A stretch of 64,000 nucleotides of DNA from Akkermansiaceae bacterium UBA2367 (GCA_002344525.1 DDTJ01000108.1:21860-85859); one strand, 5' to 3'. Shown: positions 8,396-17,543, counted from the first letter of the stretch. A program made the numbers and translations. Notes: generated by a model from the letters alone, not told the origin.

Positions 8396-11134
8396 CTACC
8401 TCGGCACGGCGGGATCGACCCCGCGATCCAGCAGCCATCGCAAGGCCGCGCCGTGGCCCCGCGCAGAGGCAAGCCGCATCCAGCGCAGGGCCTCGGGATA
8501 GGCGGGAGGAACGCCGTAGCCTTCGGCGAGGCAGCGGCCGTAGTCGTACATGGCCCGCTCGTCGCCGAGTTCGGCGGCGCGGCGGAATTGCCCGGCGGCC
8601 AAGGCTCGGTCCGGCGGGCATCCGAGGCCGTTGGCATGGAGGACGCCGAGTTGGTAGATCGCGGGAACCCAACCCTGTTCGGCGGAACGCCGCATCGACT
8701 CGAAGGCTCCCGTGACGTCACCCGCTCCGGCGAGGACGTGGGCGAGCAATTCGCGGGTGGCGGGATGCCCGGCGTGGGCGGCCCCTTTCAAGAAATCGGC
8801 AGTCTCGGGGTCGGGAAAAGCCTTTTTCTCCACATCCCAGCTCAGCGCGGCGTAGCGGTAGCCCGATTCGGCGTCGCCTTTCCGCGCGGCTTCGAGAAAC
8901 CATTCCCCAGCGCTTTTGGGCTCCCCGATGGCGAGGGCGAGGAAGCCCAAGGCGCGAGCGGCGGCGGCATCCCCTGTCTCGAAACGCTCGCGGAGCCAAG
9001 GCTCGATCTCGCGACGGCTCGTCTCGCGGTCGAGGCGCTCCAGCAGGGGAAGGAGACGCAGGGACTGGGCGCTGCCTTCGGCGAGGAGAAACTCACCAAG
9101 CTCGCTCTTGGCGGTGGTTTCGAGACCGCTGTCGTCGGGACGGAATTCCGGCAGGGCGAAGACCGGATCGGCGGAGGCGCGGTAGGGGCCGAGTTGGCGG
9201 TTCCATTCAGCGAGTCCGTAGCCGACCGCCGCTGACAGGACGGTGGCGGAGAGAACGATCCGTAGCCATGGGAAGGCGGCCCGGCGACCGGGAAGCTCGA
9301 CGGCGGGGGCAGGGATTTCCTCCTGCTCCACTCCGCCTGTTTCGGCGGGTTCCGTCGCCTCGTCTGCTGCGACGGCATCGACCGGAGCATCCAGCGTTTC
9401 GCTTTCCGCCTCCTTCGCGAAATCGATCTCTCCCTCGTAGAGCAACTCCGCGACAGCCGCCTCGGCGGAGGCTTCCTCGGGCGGAACCACGCCGTCGGTC
9501 GCGTTCTCGTCCAGCGCTTCCTCCGCCGGAAGGGAGGCGAAGAGGCGGAAGAAATTCGAGTCCACCTCCTCCGGGGCGTCGCGGAGGCGCATGCGGCATT
9601 CCTCGAAGCGGGCGGCGAGCGTGGCGGGCAGGAGGGGATGCGTGGCCTCGTGATTCCAGCGGAACTCCGTCCCGGTCACGGCCCGCCAGAGGATGGGCAG
9701 GGCGATGGCGGATCGCCGCGCGTCCTCGAAGGGCTTTCCGGGAAGGCGCGAGCAATCCCGCGCCTTCGAGGGGAGATCGACCCCGGCCATGAGGGTGTCG
9801 AAAGTCTGGTGGAGGCGGAATTTCAAAGGCAGCTCGGACCATGCCTCGCCCCCCTTCCGCTCGACGAAGCCGGCGGAACCGTCGAGAGAGCGGGTTCCGG
9901 TGAGGAGAAAGACGTTCTCCGGCGGCAGCCACCAGACGGCACGGGCGCCGACGCGTCCCTCCAAGGCGTCAAGGGCGGAGTCGATCCGGCTCCCGAGCAC
10001 GGCGGCGCTTTCGACATCGAGCGGCCCCGTCCGGTCGAGAAGGGTCGCGAGATCGACGCCTTCGACCTGCTCCTCCCCGACGAGAGTGACGGAGGCGAGA
10101 TCCTCGATGGAATGGACTTGGAGCTGGTGGACTTTGCCGCGCCCCGGTCGCCGCGTCGCGTCGTGGTGCTGCTCCAGCCAGCCCTCGCGCGGGAGCGAGA
10201 CCGGACCCGGCAGCAGTTGGAGCTTCGCGGCGACGCCCCGCAGCCGGGCGGGAATGGCGTAAGCCCCCTCACCGGGCTCGGGCGTTTCGGGGAGATTCTG
10301 CTCGGCTTCGGGCGAGATTTCCAGTTCGTGGTGGAACCATTCGCGCAGGGGCATCCTCGGCAGAGGCGCGGGTTCGCCATCCGCGCCATCGTCCTCTCCG
10401 CCTCCGCCGCAGCGCAGGGCCTCGCGGAGGATCTCCAAGGCGTCGGGCCTTTCCTCGTCCAAGGCGGCGAGAACGGCTTCGCGGATCGTGGACGGCAATT
10501 CGTCGAAATTCCTCGGCAACGTATCGCGGCGGAAATGCCGGACCGGGACTCCGCTGACGAGGCTGCAAAAGACTTGGGCGAGGCTCCATTCGAGGCGGTG
10601 CCCGCCAGTCGCCGCTCCGGGACGGGACCAGCCTTGGAATTCGGAGAACACGAGCCGGACGCTCCCTTGCCGATCCCGTACGACCTCGAAATTCAGCGTC
10701 GCGAGTCCCGCGACCGAGGACGGGAGCCGCGTCATCGACCCGAAGAGATCGAGGAAGCCGAGGATCCAGCGCGAGGCGGTCGCGACGGGAACCTTCCCGG
10801 CCCGCTCCAGATAGGCGGGGAGCGGCTCGCCGTCGAGCATCGCGTCGGCGTAGAACAACTCCTCGCCGTCGCGCCCCCACGAAAGCAGCCGCGCGACCGA
10901 CCCGGAATCGATCCCGGAGGCGAGACGCATCTCCTCCTCGAAAGCGGCGAGCTTTCCCGGCCATACCGCCGCCCCCTCGTAGATGCGCAGCCGCGCCAGC
11001 CCCCACCGCTCGCAGTCGAGGGCGAGGAGGACCTTCTCGTCCGGCCCCGACGCGGGCAGCTTCACGACATTGCCCGCCGCGTCGCGGACGAAGCGGTATT
11101 GGGCGAATTCGGCGTTGGGCGGGAAGCGGTTCAT
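8396..11134 (-). CDS. Large membrane protein with kinase-like regions and Sel1 repeats
   Basis: A 912-residue protein with unusual architecture. Residues 15-290 read like a Ser/Thr kinase N-lobe and C-lobe (FEEEMRLASGIDSGSVARLL, then DGEPLPAYLERAG) but lack a recognisable HRD loop and DFG. A second kinase-like stretch at about 360-560 has EGVDLATLLDRTGPL and then WWLPPENVFLLTG, which resembles a catalytic loop with HRDLK replaced. An acidic region, one transmembrane segment (about 624-645, LRIVLSATVLSAAVGYGLA) and Sel1-type repeats (about 715-905, IYQLGVLHANGLG, AMYDYGRCLAEGYGV) complete it. It is probably a pseudokinase scaffold on the inner membrane; ligand unknown. It is divergent from hisB. 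Confidence 0.75.
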   Translation of the reverse strand: MNRFPPNAEFAQYRFVRDAAGNVVKLPASGPDEKVLLALDCERWGLARLRIYEGAAVWPGKLAAFEEEMRLASGIDSGSVARLLSWGRDGEELFYADAMLDGEPLPAYLERAGKVPVATASRWILGFLDLFGSMTRLPSSVAGLATLNFEVVRDRQGSVRLVFSEFQGWSRPGAATGGHRLEWSLAQVFCSLVSGVPVRHFRRDTLPRNFDELPSTIREAVLAALDEERPDALEILREALRCGGGGEDDGADGEPAPLPRMPLREWFHHELEISPEAEQNLPETPEPGEGAYAIPARLRGVAAKLQLLPGPVSLPREGWLEQHHDATRRPGRGKVHQLQVHSIEDLASVTLVGEEQVEGVDLATLLDRTGPLDVESAAVLGSRIDSALDALEGRVGARAVWWLPPENVFLLTGTRSLDGSAGFVERKGGEAWSELPLKFRLHQTFDTLMAGVDLPSKARDCSRLPGKPFEDARRSAIALPILWRAVTGTEFRWNHEATHPLLPATLAARFEECRMRLRDAPEEVDSNFFRLFASLPAEEALDENATDGVVPPEEASAEAAVAELLYEGEIDFAKEAESETLDAPVDAVAADEATEPAETGGVEQEEIPAPAVELPGRRAAFPWLRIVLSATVLSAAVGYGLAEWNRQLGPYRASADPVFALPEFRPDDSGLETTAKSELGEFLLAEGSAQSLRLLPLLERLDRETSRREIEPWLRERFETGDAAAARALGFLALAIGEPKSAGEWFLEAARKGDAESGYRYAALSWDVEKKAFPDPETADFLKGAAHAGHPATRELLAHVLAGAGDVTGAFESMRRSAEQGWVPAIYQLGVLHANGLGCPPDRALAAGQFRRAAELGDERAMYDYGRCLAEGYGVPPAYPEALRWMRLASARGHGAALRWLLDRGVDPAVPR

Positions 11135-11221
11135 GGTTTCCCCTCAATCAGCGCTTGAGCGGGCCGGGGGGAAGGTAGATGTTTCCGGGCGCGAAGTCAT
11201 TCCCAAAACCGCGCCTATCCC

Positions 11222-11821
11222 ATGGCGGAACCCAGAAAACACCACCTCCACCGCAAGACCGCCGAGACCGACATCCGGCTCGGGCTGGTCGTCGACGGCA
11301 TCGGCACGTCCACGATCAATACCGGAGTGCCCTTCTTCGACCACATGCTGACGCTCTTCGCGAAGCACGGCCGCTTCGATCTCGTCGTCGAGGCGAAAGG
11401 CGACACCGAGATCGACTACCACCACACCGTGGAGGACACTGGAATCGTCCTCGGCCAAGCCCTCCGCGAGGCGCTCGGGGAGAAGCGCGGCATCTTCCGC
11501 TACGGCTCTGGCCACTTCCCCATGGACGAGACCCTCGTGCGCGTCGCCCTCGATGTCAGTGGGCGCCCCTTCCTCGACTACCGCGCCCCGGAGGGCGTGC
11601 CGCACGTCGGCGAGAAGTTCAATTTCACCCTCGTCGAGGAGTTCCTGCGCGCCTTCGCCTTCAACGCCTTGATCAACCTGCACGTCGAGATCCTCTACGG
11701 CCGCGACCCGCACCACATGGCGGAGGCGGTCTTCAAAGGGCTCGCCCGCAGCCTCGACGAGGCCACCCGCGTCGACGAGCGCATCGCCGACATCGTCCCC
11801 AGCACGAAGGAAGTGCTGTGA
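11222..11821 (+). CDS. hisB: Imidazoleglycerol-phosphate dehydratase
   Basis: Catalyses the sixth step of histidine synthesis, dehydrating imidazoleglycerol phosphate to imidazole acetol phosphate. The 199-residue length is that of the monofunctional enzyme. Manganese-binding histidine motifs are present: FFDHMLTLFAKHG, DYHHTVEDTGIVLGQAL, and HMAEAVFKGLARSL near the C-terminus. The stop overlaps a possible GTG start of hisH, so the two are translated from one message. Other his genes are not in the window, giving a split pathway. Confidence 0.97.
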   Translation: MAEPRKHHLHRKTAETDIRLGLVVDGIGTSTINTGVPFFDHMLTLFAKHGRFDLVVEAKGDTEIDYHHTVEDTGIVLGQALREALGEKRGIFRYGSGHFPMDETLVRVALDVSGRPFLDYRAPEGVPHVGEKFNFTLVEEFLRAFAFNALINLHVEILYGRDPHHMAEAVFKGLARSLDEATRVDERIADIVPSTKEVL

Positions 11822-11850
11822 GCGCGCGCCCCCAGGAATCCCCGCAAGGC

Positions 11851-12474
11851 ATGTCCACCCGCATCGGCGTCATCGACTACGGAGGCGGCAACCTCCGCAA
11901 CGTTCTCAACGTGCTGAAACACCTCGGGCACGAAGGCCTCCTCGTCTCCTCGCCGGGCGATCTCGACGGCCTCGACCGCCTCGTCTTCCCCGGCGTCGGC
12001 TCCTTCGGCGACTGCGTGGCCGAGCTAGACCGCCGCGACCTGCGCGCGCCGCTCGTGGATTGGGTCGCGGCGGACCAGCCCTACTTCGGCATCTGTCTCG
12101 GCTATCAGGTGCTCTTCGAGCGCTCCTCGGAGTCGCCCGGAGCGAAGGGCCTCGGCGTCTTCGGCGGCGAGGTCGTGAAGTTCCCCGAGGACCGCGGCCT
12201 CAAAATCCCTCACATGGGCTGGAACCAGGTCGAGCCTGCGGATCGTGATTTCCACGTCTGGGAGGGCTCGCCCGATCCGCTCTACCTCTATTTCGTCCAC
12301 TCCTATTTCCCCGTTCCGGAGGACGCCTCGCTCGTCGCCTCGACCACGGAATACGGGGTGCGCTTCGCGTCGAGCATCCAAAAAGGAAACACCTTCGCGG
12401 GTCAGTTCCACCCCGAGCGAAGCCAGGAGGCGGGGCTGCAACTGATGCGGAATTTCTTGGCCGCGAAGGAGTGA
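11851..12474 (+). CDS. hisH: Imidazole glycerol phosphate synthase, glutamine amidotransferase subunit
   Basis: HisH releases ammonia from glutamine and passes it to HisF, giving imidazoleglycerol phosphate and AICAR. The 207-residue protein starts with IGVIDYGGGNLRNV and has the class I amidotransferase nucleophile Cys82 in YFGICLGYQVLFERS. The HMGWNQV loop and the C-terminal catalytic pair in AGQFHPERSQEAG are also present. ATG at 11851 is the chosen start. An in-frame GTG at 11818 overlaps the hisB stop and would add 11 residues. The gene converges on dnaN with a 29-base gap that shows no clear terminator. Confidence 0.96.
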   Translation: MSTRIGVIDYGGGNLRNVLNVLKHLGHEGLLVSSPGDLDGLDRLVFPGVGSFGDCVAELDRRDLRAPLVDWVAADQPYFGICLGYQVLFERSSESPGAKGLGVFGGEVVKFPEDRGLKIPHMGWNQVEPADRDFHVWEGSPDPLYLYFVHSYFPVPEDASLVASTTEYGVRFASSIQKGNTFAGQFHPERSQEAGLQLMRNFLAAKE

Positions 12475-12503
12475 GCTGCCTGCGGTTTGCGGCCCACCGG
12501 AAA

Positions 12504-13601
12504 TCACCCCGCCACGCGCATCGGCATGATGACGTAGAGGAAGGGCTCGTCGATCTTGATGACGCCGGGGCTGCTCTCGTCGATGAGATCGATGAAGACC
12601 TCGTCCTGGTCGAGGTTGCGCAACGGGGCCATGACGAACTCGGGATTGAAGGCGACGACGAGGCGCGGCCCGTCGTAGCGCACGTCGATGGACTCCTCGG
12701 CCTCGCCGATCTCGGGCGAGTTCGCGGAGATGGCGAGCCGGTTGTCGTCAAAGGCGAACTTGATCGAGTTCGTCTTCTCGTTCACGAGGAGGCTGACCCG
12801 GCGCACCGCGCCCAGCAGCACCTCGCGCTCGACGGTGACGCGGTGGTTCGCCTGGCTCGGGATGACCTGGCGGAAATTGGGGTAGTTCCCCTCGATCAGC
12901 TTCGTGACGAGGAGGCTGCCGTTCAACTCGAAGCTCGCCTGGTTGTCGGAGATCGCCACTTTCAGCTCCCCGGACACGTCGAGGAGACGTTGCAGTTCGT
13001 TGACTGCCTTCGTCGGGATGATGACCCCGGTCTCGTTTCCGGCGGGGAATTCCAGATCCTGCTCGACCATGGCGAGACGCCGCCCGTCCGTCGCGACGAG
13101 AGTCAGCATGCCCTCGCCGATGAGACAGTTCACCCCGTTGAGGACGTAGCGAGTCTCGTCCGTCGAGATCGCATAGCTCGTCTTGCGCAAGGCGTCGCGG
13201 AGGAGCTTCTGGTCGATGGTGAACTCCTTCGCCTCGCCGAACTCTCCGATCGCGGGAAACTCGGAGGCGGGCAGACCGAGGATTTTGAAGAAGCTCGGGC
13301 CGCTCCGCACGGTGGCGGCGTTGTCGGCGTTCACCTCGAAATCGATGTCGGCGGCGGGCAGTTCACGCACGATCCCGGCGAGGCGGCGGGCCGGCAGGGT
13401 CGTCGCACCAGGCTTGGCCACTTTCGCGGGAATCCGCTTCGTGATCGTGACGTCGAGGTCGGTGGTGGAGAGTTCAAGACCCAACTCGTCCGCCTGGATC
13501 AGCACGTTCGAGAGGATGGGAAGGGTCGTCCGGGTGCTGACGACGTGCTGGACCTGGTTGAGACCGTCCTGGAAAACCTCTTTTTCAATCTGAAATTTCA
13601 T
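12504..13601 (-). CDS. dnaN: DNA polymerase III beta sliding clamp
   Basis: The 365-residue processivity clamp encircles DNA as a dimer and tethers DNA polymerase III. The start MKFQIEKEVFQDGLNQVQHV is family-typical, LPARRLAGIVRELP marks the end of domain 1, and the C-terminus ends in FLYVIMPMRV, close to the canonical YVVMPMRL tail that forms the protein-binding pocket. The three repeated domains fit the length. GGAAG lies just before the start codon. dnaA is directly upstream on the same strand, the classical dnaA-dnaN order found near many replication origins. Confidence 0.97.
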   Translation of the reverse strand: MKFQIEKEVFQDGLNQVQHVVSTRTTLPILSNVLIQADELGLELSTTDLDVTITKRIPAKVAKPGATTLPARRLAGIVRELPAADIDFEVNADNAATVRSGPSFFKILGLPASEFPAIGEFGEAKEFTIDQKLLRDALRKTSYAISTDETRYVLNGVNCLIGEGMLTLVATDGRRLAMVEQDLEFPAGNETGVIIPTKAVNELQRLLDVSGELKVAISDNQASFELNGSLLVTKLIEGNYPNFRQVIPSQANHRVTVEREVLLGAVRRVSLLVNEKTNSIKFAFDDNRLAISANSPEIGEAEESIDVRYDGPRLVVAFNPEFVMAPLRNLDQDEVFIDLIDESSPGVIKIDEPFLYVIMPMRVAG

Positions 13602-13644
13602 TGCTTCCGAATGTTCCAGTGTGGACCGGACGCCCCGCCCTGTC

Positions 13645-13684
13645 TAGCCAAAGTTCAATCTGGCTCGATAGCCAAAGTTCAATC
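13645..13684. repeat. 16 bp direct repeat between dnaA and dnaN
   Basis: The 16-mer TAGCCAAAGTTCAATC occurs at 13645-13660 and again at 13669-13684, a 24-base period with an 8-base spacer. The second copy overlaps the dnaA stop codon. It could be a slippage duplication or a binding repeat; nothing in the sequence decides. Confidence 0.8.
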
Positions 13685-15226
13685 GAACTCGACCTCCAAG
13701 GCGCGACGCCCGACGCCGAGCCGCGAGTTCCCCCGGTGCCCGGTAGCTCGGCCCCGGCGCGTCGGCTCCGCCGGAGAGGCGCAACGCACGAGGCGGCGCT
13801 TGATCAACTCGACCGAGCTTTTGAAGGCGGCCGAATCCTCGCAGCGCTTTTTGATCTTCTTCACCGCGTAGATCACCGTGCCGTGGTCCTTCCCGAAGGC
13901 GGAGGCGACTTCGACCAGCGACAGGTCCGTGAGGGTGCGGACGAGGAACATCGCCAGTTGGCGGGCCTCGGCGACGCGGGCGGTGCGCTTCCTCCCGTCG
14001 ATGACGTGGACTTCGAGGTCGTAGTGCTCGGCCACGGTGCGCTTGATCTCCTCGACCCCGACCTGGCGGGTCTCCTCGGGATCGCAGATGTCGGCCACGG
14101 CCTCGGCGATGTGCTCGGGGGTGACCGGCTCGTCGCTCATCGTCGCTGCCATGGCCACGCGGATGAGGGCGCCCTCCAGCACGCGCACGTTCCCCCGCAC
14201 CCGCTCGACGATGCGGTCGATCATCTCGTCGGTCACCTGGGGCAGGTTCCAGTCGTCGCGCTTCCGCCGCAGGATCGCGGCGCGGGTCTCCAGACCGGGG
14301 CGGTGGATCTCGACCCCGAGCCCCCACTGGAAGCGCGAGACGAGCCGCTCCTCCAGTTCGGCGATCTCCGAGGCGGGGCAGTCGCTCGCCAGCACGATCT
14401 GTTTCCGCGTGTCGGCGAGGCGGTTGAAGGTGTGGAAGAACTCGCGCTGCAAGCCGTCCTTCCCGCCGAGGAACTGCACGTCGTCGAGCAGGAGGAGATC
14501 GGCCTCACGGTAGCGCTTGCGGAAGGCCACCAGCGCGTTCTTCTGGATCGCCGCGATGTAGTCGTTCGCGAATTGCTCGGCGGTGACGTAGAGGATCTTC
14601 GATTTCGGCCGCTGCCGCAGCGACTCCCAACCGATCCCGTGGAGGAGGTGCGTCTTCCCGAGACCGCTCGCGGAATGGAAGAAGAGCGGCTGGTAGGTCT
14701 TGCCGGGCTGGTCGGCGACGGCGCGGGCGGCGGCCCAGGCCAGCTCGCTGTTCTCTCCGGGGACGAAATTCTCGAAGCGGTAGATCTCGACGAGCCCGGC
14801 AGAGAGTCCGCGCTCAAGCAGCTTCTCCTCGCTGACCCTCTCGACGAGAACGCGGGGGACGAGACGGGTGGCGCCTTCTTCGCGGCTGTCGGTCTCCTCC
14901 GCAGGGTCCTCGGCGACCTCCTTCTCGGACCCGGCGGACTCATCCACGAGGAAGCGGATGCGTCCGCAGCCGCCGAGATGCTTCTCGAAAGCGGAAAGTA
15001 AATGATTTTTAAAATTCTCCTCGACCCAGATCGCATACATCGTCCCCGGAGCCATCAGCACGACCTCCTCGGAGGAGGCCGAAACGAGTTGGAAGTCGGA
15101 GAACCAGAAGTCGCAGGTCTTGTCGCCAAGCGAGCTTCGCAGCTCCTGCACGACATTGGACCAAAGAGGGTTGTGCGGTGGATCGTAGAGTGTTTTGTCA
15201 GGGTCGGGCGGGGAGTGGCGGTGCAT
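13679..15226 (-). CDS. dnaA: Chromosomal replication initiator protein DnaA
   Basis: DnaA opens the replication origin and loads the helicase. Domain I (residues 15-85, LWSNVVQELRSSLG) precedes a linker of about 55 residues rich in Glu. Domain III is an AAA+ module with Walker A SASGLGKTHLLHGIG and Walker B LLLDDVQFLGG. Domain IV carries the DNA-binding signature as GKDHGTVIYAVKKI. At 515 residues it is longer than usual: after the expected end near IKRRLV, about 36 Arg-rich residues follow, ending at EFD in the direct repeat at 13669. dnaN follows after a 77-base gap. Confidence 0.97.
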   Translation of the reverse strand: MHRHSPPDPDKTLYDPPHNPLWSNVVQELRSSLGDKTCDFWFSDFQLVSASSEEVVLMAPGTMYAIWVEENFKNHLLSAFEKHLGGCGRIRFLVDESAGSEKEVAEDPAEETDSREEGATRLVPRVLVERVSEEKLLERGLSAGLVEIYRFENFVPGENSELAWAAARAVADQPGKTYQPLFFHSASGLGKTHLLHGIGWESLRQRPKSKILYVTAEQFANDYIAAIQKNALVAFRKRYREADLLLLDDVQFLGGKDGLQREFFHTFNRLADTRKQIVLASDCPASEIAELEERLVSRFQWGLGVEIHRPGLETRAAILRRKRDDWNLPQVTDEMIDRIVERVRGNVRVLEGALIRVAMAATMSDEPVTPEHIAEAVADICDPEETRQVGVEEIKRTVAEHYDLEVHVIDGRKRTARVAEARQLAMFLVRTLTDLSLVEVASAFGKDHGTVIYAVKKIKKRCEDSAAFKSSVELIKRRLVRCASPAEPTRRGRATGHRGNSRLGVGRRALEVEFD

Positions 15227-15646
15227 TCTCGGAACGGCGGTGGCGGATTCGGGGTCTGTGTGTGCGGGGAATGGCGCGCCGGGAAACGGAAATCCCGGCC
15301 CTCTTCAAATCCAACTTGTTGTTTATGAACATGTTACGATTTATCCAAGGCGAAGCGCGGCCACGCGGTCTGCGGAAACAAGCGGCGCGGCCCCGCGCCA
15401 GCCGGGTCGAGGCTCACGGCCCCTCCGGCCCCGGCGTCTTGACGCCTTTCGACCGATGCGGAAACCATTCCTCCCGTCCTGCGACTCGCGCGGGGGTCAT
15501 CGTGGCATTCCCCCGGACGGGAGACAACTCGAAAGTGTCGATTCCGACATCTTTTTCCAAAAAGGGACGAAGGATTGCCAAAAGCGGAACGCTTCGATTC
15601 CAAAGACTGGAATTTTGAGAAGAGTTTCTTTCGGTCCGATGAAATT
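15227..15646. other. 420-base gap upstream of dnaA; no gene seen
   Basis: This is one of the longest non-coding stretches in the window. It holds an AT-rich patch (15305-15350) that is probably the dnaA promoter, and a second less GC-rich stretch near 15530-15640. One DnaA-box-like TTATCCAAG occurs at 15341-15349 (7 of 9 to TTATCCACA). No cluster of boxes is visible, so I do not call an origin. The rest is GC-rich with short inverted repeats such as GGCGTC-TT-GACGCC at about 15434-15447. I see no RNA gene in it. Confidence 0.6.
15320..15348 (-). promoter_or_regulatory. Candidate dnaA promoter
   Basis: On the minus strand, TTGGAT (15348-15343) is followed after 17 bases by TAAACA (15325-15320), inside an AT-rich patch about 95-120 bases upstream of the dnaA start. 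The -35 overlaps the only DnaA-box-like sequence seen here, which would fit autoregulation. The -10 match is weak. Confidence 0.35.
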
Positions 15647-17245
15647 TTACAAAGCCGAAGGTTTCTTCCGTCGATAGTCCCAGCCGCAAGCCAAGGTGAG
15701 CAGGCTGGTGAGGGGCCAGCCCCACGGAGAGGCGAAGAGCGTTCCTGCTATTTCCAGCTTCCCCGAGAGGAGTTCGGAATGGATCGCGGCGAGCGCTCCG
15801 CCGGTGACTTCGTTCTCTTCGAGGATGGCCAAGTCCCTTCTCGAAAAGGCGACCGCGAACATCGAGAGCGCCGTGCCGATGACGAACCCGACAGTGCGAC
15901 CGCGCCCCGCGAGCGCGGCGAGGAAGAGGGCGAGGAGCGGACCGGCCGTGTAGGCCGGGACACGGGAGATCAGGGCGAGAAGATCCGCACCGACCACTTC
16001 GCATATCCCGAACAAGGTGAACGCAGCGCACCCAAGAAGCGCTCCGACGAATGCGATGTAGATGCGGGAGACCATCGCCCCCGGCGACGAGAACTTGGAG
16101 GAGTATCGATCCGCATGGATTTGCCCGATCGCGACAAGGAAGGAATCGAAGCTGGAGACGGCGACCGCGATGATCCCGGCGAGCATCAGCCCTCGCAGTG
16201 CCGTCGGCATCTCGGTGACGATCCACACGGGAAAGGCGAAAAGAGGTTCGCCCGGAGCACCGCCGGACCATTTCATCGCTTTCAGGATGACCGGATCGGT
16301 CGGAGGATCGAGGCGGTAGAATACGAAGATCGCGATTCCGACGAGCATCATCAACAGGACGACGACCTGGCCCACGACGCTCCACAGGATCGCCTTGCGG
16401 GCCTCGCGCGGTCCTCGGCAGCAGAAGAGAGGCTGCGCGTGCGATTGATCGACACCCAGCAGGGAGACGTGGAGGAAGGGCACGGCGAAGATGGAAACCC
16501 AGAAGGTGAACTCCAGCGCGGGATCGGAGCGGAAGTCGAGCCACTTCAGCTTGTCCACGACGCTGCCGTCGAAGCGCTCCGCAGAACGGGCGGTTTCTTG
16601 GAGAGTGGCCCAGCCATCCGCGAAGCCATCCACCATCCAGAGCAAGGCGCAGAATCCGGCGGCGAGGACGACGAGGAGGTTCGCCAAGTCGGTCCACGCG
16701 ACCGAACGCATCCCGCCGGGCAAGGTCCAGAGCACGGCGAAGGTGGCGATGAGAACCAGGCACCAGCCGAGCGGCAGGGGCGTGACGAGGTGCAGAGGGA
16801 CCGCCGCGAGGAGGAGGCGCACGAGATGCGCGAGGAGACCACCGAACAGGAACAGCACCGTGGCGAGCCCCTTCGCCCCTCGCCCCAATCGGCTCCCGAT
16901 GAAGTCGTAGGGGCTGTGGTGGTCGCCTTCATAGAAGCGTTTCACGAAGAAACCCGCCACAACGGCACGGGCGAGGATGGCTCCGATCACCCATTGGAGG
17001 CGGGTGAAATCCCCTTCCCAAGCCATCATCACGCCCGGCAGGATCAGGAAGGCCGCCACGCCGATCTCGGTGGCGGCGATGGAGGCGGCGACGACCGGCC
17101 AAGGCAGGGTCCGCCCCGCGAGGAAGAAATCCCTGCGGCTCTCCTGCCGTCCCTTCACGCACCAAGCAAGCAAGGTGGCGAGCGCCAGATAGGCCGCGAC
17201 AACGACCCAATCGAGCGGGGTGGTGAAGGAAGGGAGGTCGTCCAT
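15647..17245 (-). CDS. Sodium:solute symporter family transporter
   Basis: A 532-residue polytopic membrane protein with about 13 hydrophobic segments, matching the SSS family that couples sodium entry to uptake of sugars, amino acids or organic acids. Visible family traits are the first helix (DWVVVAAYLALATLLAWCVK), the following RDFFLAGRTLPWPVVAASI, the loop SPYDFIGSRLGRG, and the helix pair with SSFDSFLVAIGQIHADRY, typical of sodium-site 2. The start is placed at MDDLPSF (17245); the longer frame upstream reads through a GAAGTTC-type palindrome. Substrate cannot be read from sequence. The 5' side holds the repeat cluster that separates it from atpC. Confidence 0.88.
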   Translation of the reverse strand: MDDLPSFTTPLDWVVVAAYLALATLLAWCVKGRQESRRDFFLAGRTLPWPVVAASIAATEIGVAAFLILPGVMMAWEGDFTRLQWVIGAILARAVVAGFFVKRFYEGDHHSPYDFIGSRLGRGAKGLATVLFLFGGLLAHLVRLLLAAVPLHLVTPLPLGWCLVLIATFAVLWTLPGGMRSVAWTDLANLLVVLAAGFCALLWMVDGFADGWATLQETARSAERFDGSVVDKLKWLDFRSDPALEFTFWVSIFAVPFLHVSLLGVDQSHAQPLFCCRGPREARKAILWSVVGQVVVLLMMLVGIAIFVFYRLDPPTDPVILKAMKWSGGAPGEPLFAFPVWIVTEMPTALRGLMLAGIIAVAVSSFDSFLVAIGQIHADRYSSKFSSPGAMVSRIYIAFVGALLGCAAFTLFGICEVVGADLLALISRVPAYTAGPLLALFLAALAGRGRTVGFVIGTALSMFAVAFSRRDLAILEENEVTGGALAAIHSELLSGKLEIAGTLFASPWGWPLTSLLTLACGWDYRRKKPSAL

Positions 17246-17257
17246 GGATCGAGCGGC

Positions 17258-17515
17258 GAAGTTCGCGAGCACTTCGTCGGGGTCACATGCGAATGTTTCA
17301 ACACAGATTCGCACGAATGTCGCTTTATAATCGCAGCCGTAGCGAAGTTCGTGAGAACTTCGGCGGGACCACCGAGGGCATCAAGGGGGAGAAGCTCTCA
17401 CGAGCTTCTCTACAAACTCCGTCAGCCCACTCCCAACAGGAAACGTAGAGAAGTTCGTGAGAACTTCGACAGGCGGCGACACGGACATCGACCGAGAGAA
17501 GTTCTCACGAATTTC
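17258..17515. repeat. Cluster of five GAAGTTC palindromes (REP/BIME-like)
   Basis: Five copies of an 18-base palindrome, GAAGTTCGTGAGAACTTC or close variants, start at 17258, 17344, 17391, 17450 and 17498. Copies 2-3 and 4-5 form two inverted pairs, each about 75 bases long and bounded by GTAG...CTAC ends (17339-17414 and 17445-17520), giving nested hairpins. The first copy is more diverged and abuts the symporter start. The cluster fills the 298-base gap below the atp operon, where it could stabilise or end the atp transcript. No T-run is present. Confidence 0.88.
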
Positions 17516-17543
17516 TCTACAGGAGCCGGAGGAGGAACACCGC

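Noticed and set aside
15227..15646. Replication origin upstream of dnaA
   Set aside because: Only one DnaA-box-like 9-mer with two mismatches is visible. dnaA-dnaN adjacency suggests a nearby origin but the sequence does not show it. A skew plot of the whole chromosome would decide.
17258..17515. CRISPR array
   Set aside because: The repeats are palindromic, of alternating orientation, and spaced 30-70 bases apart with irregular spacers; there are no cas genes.
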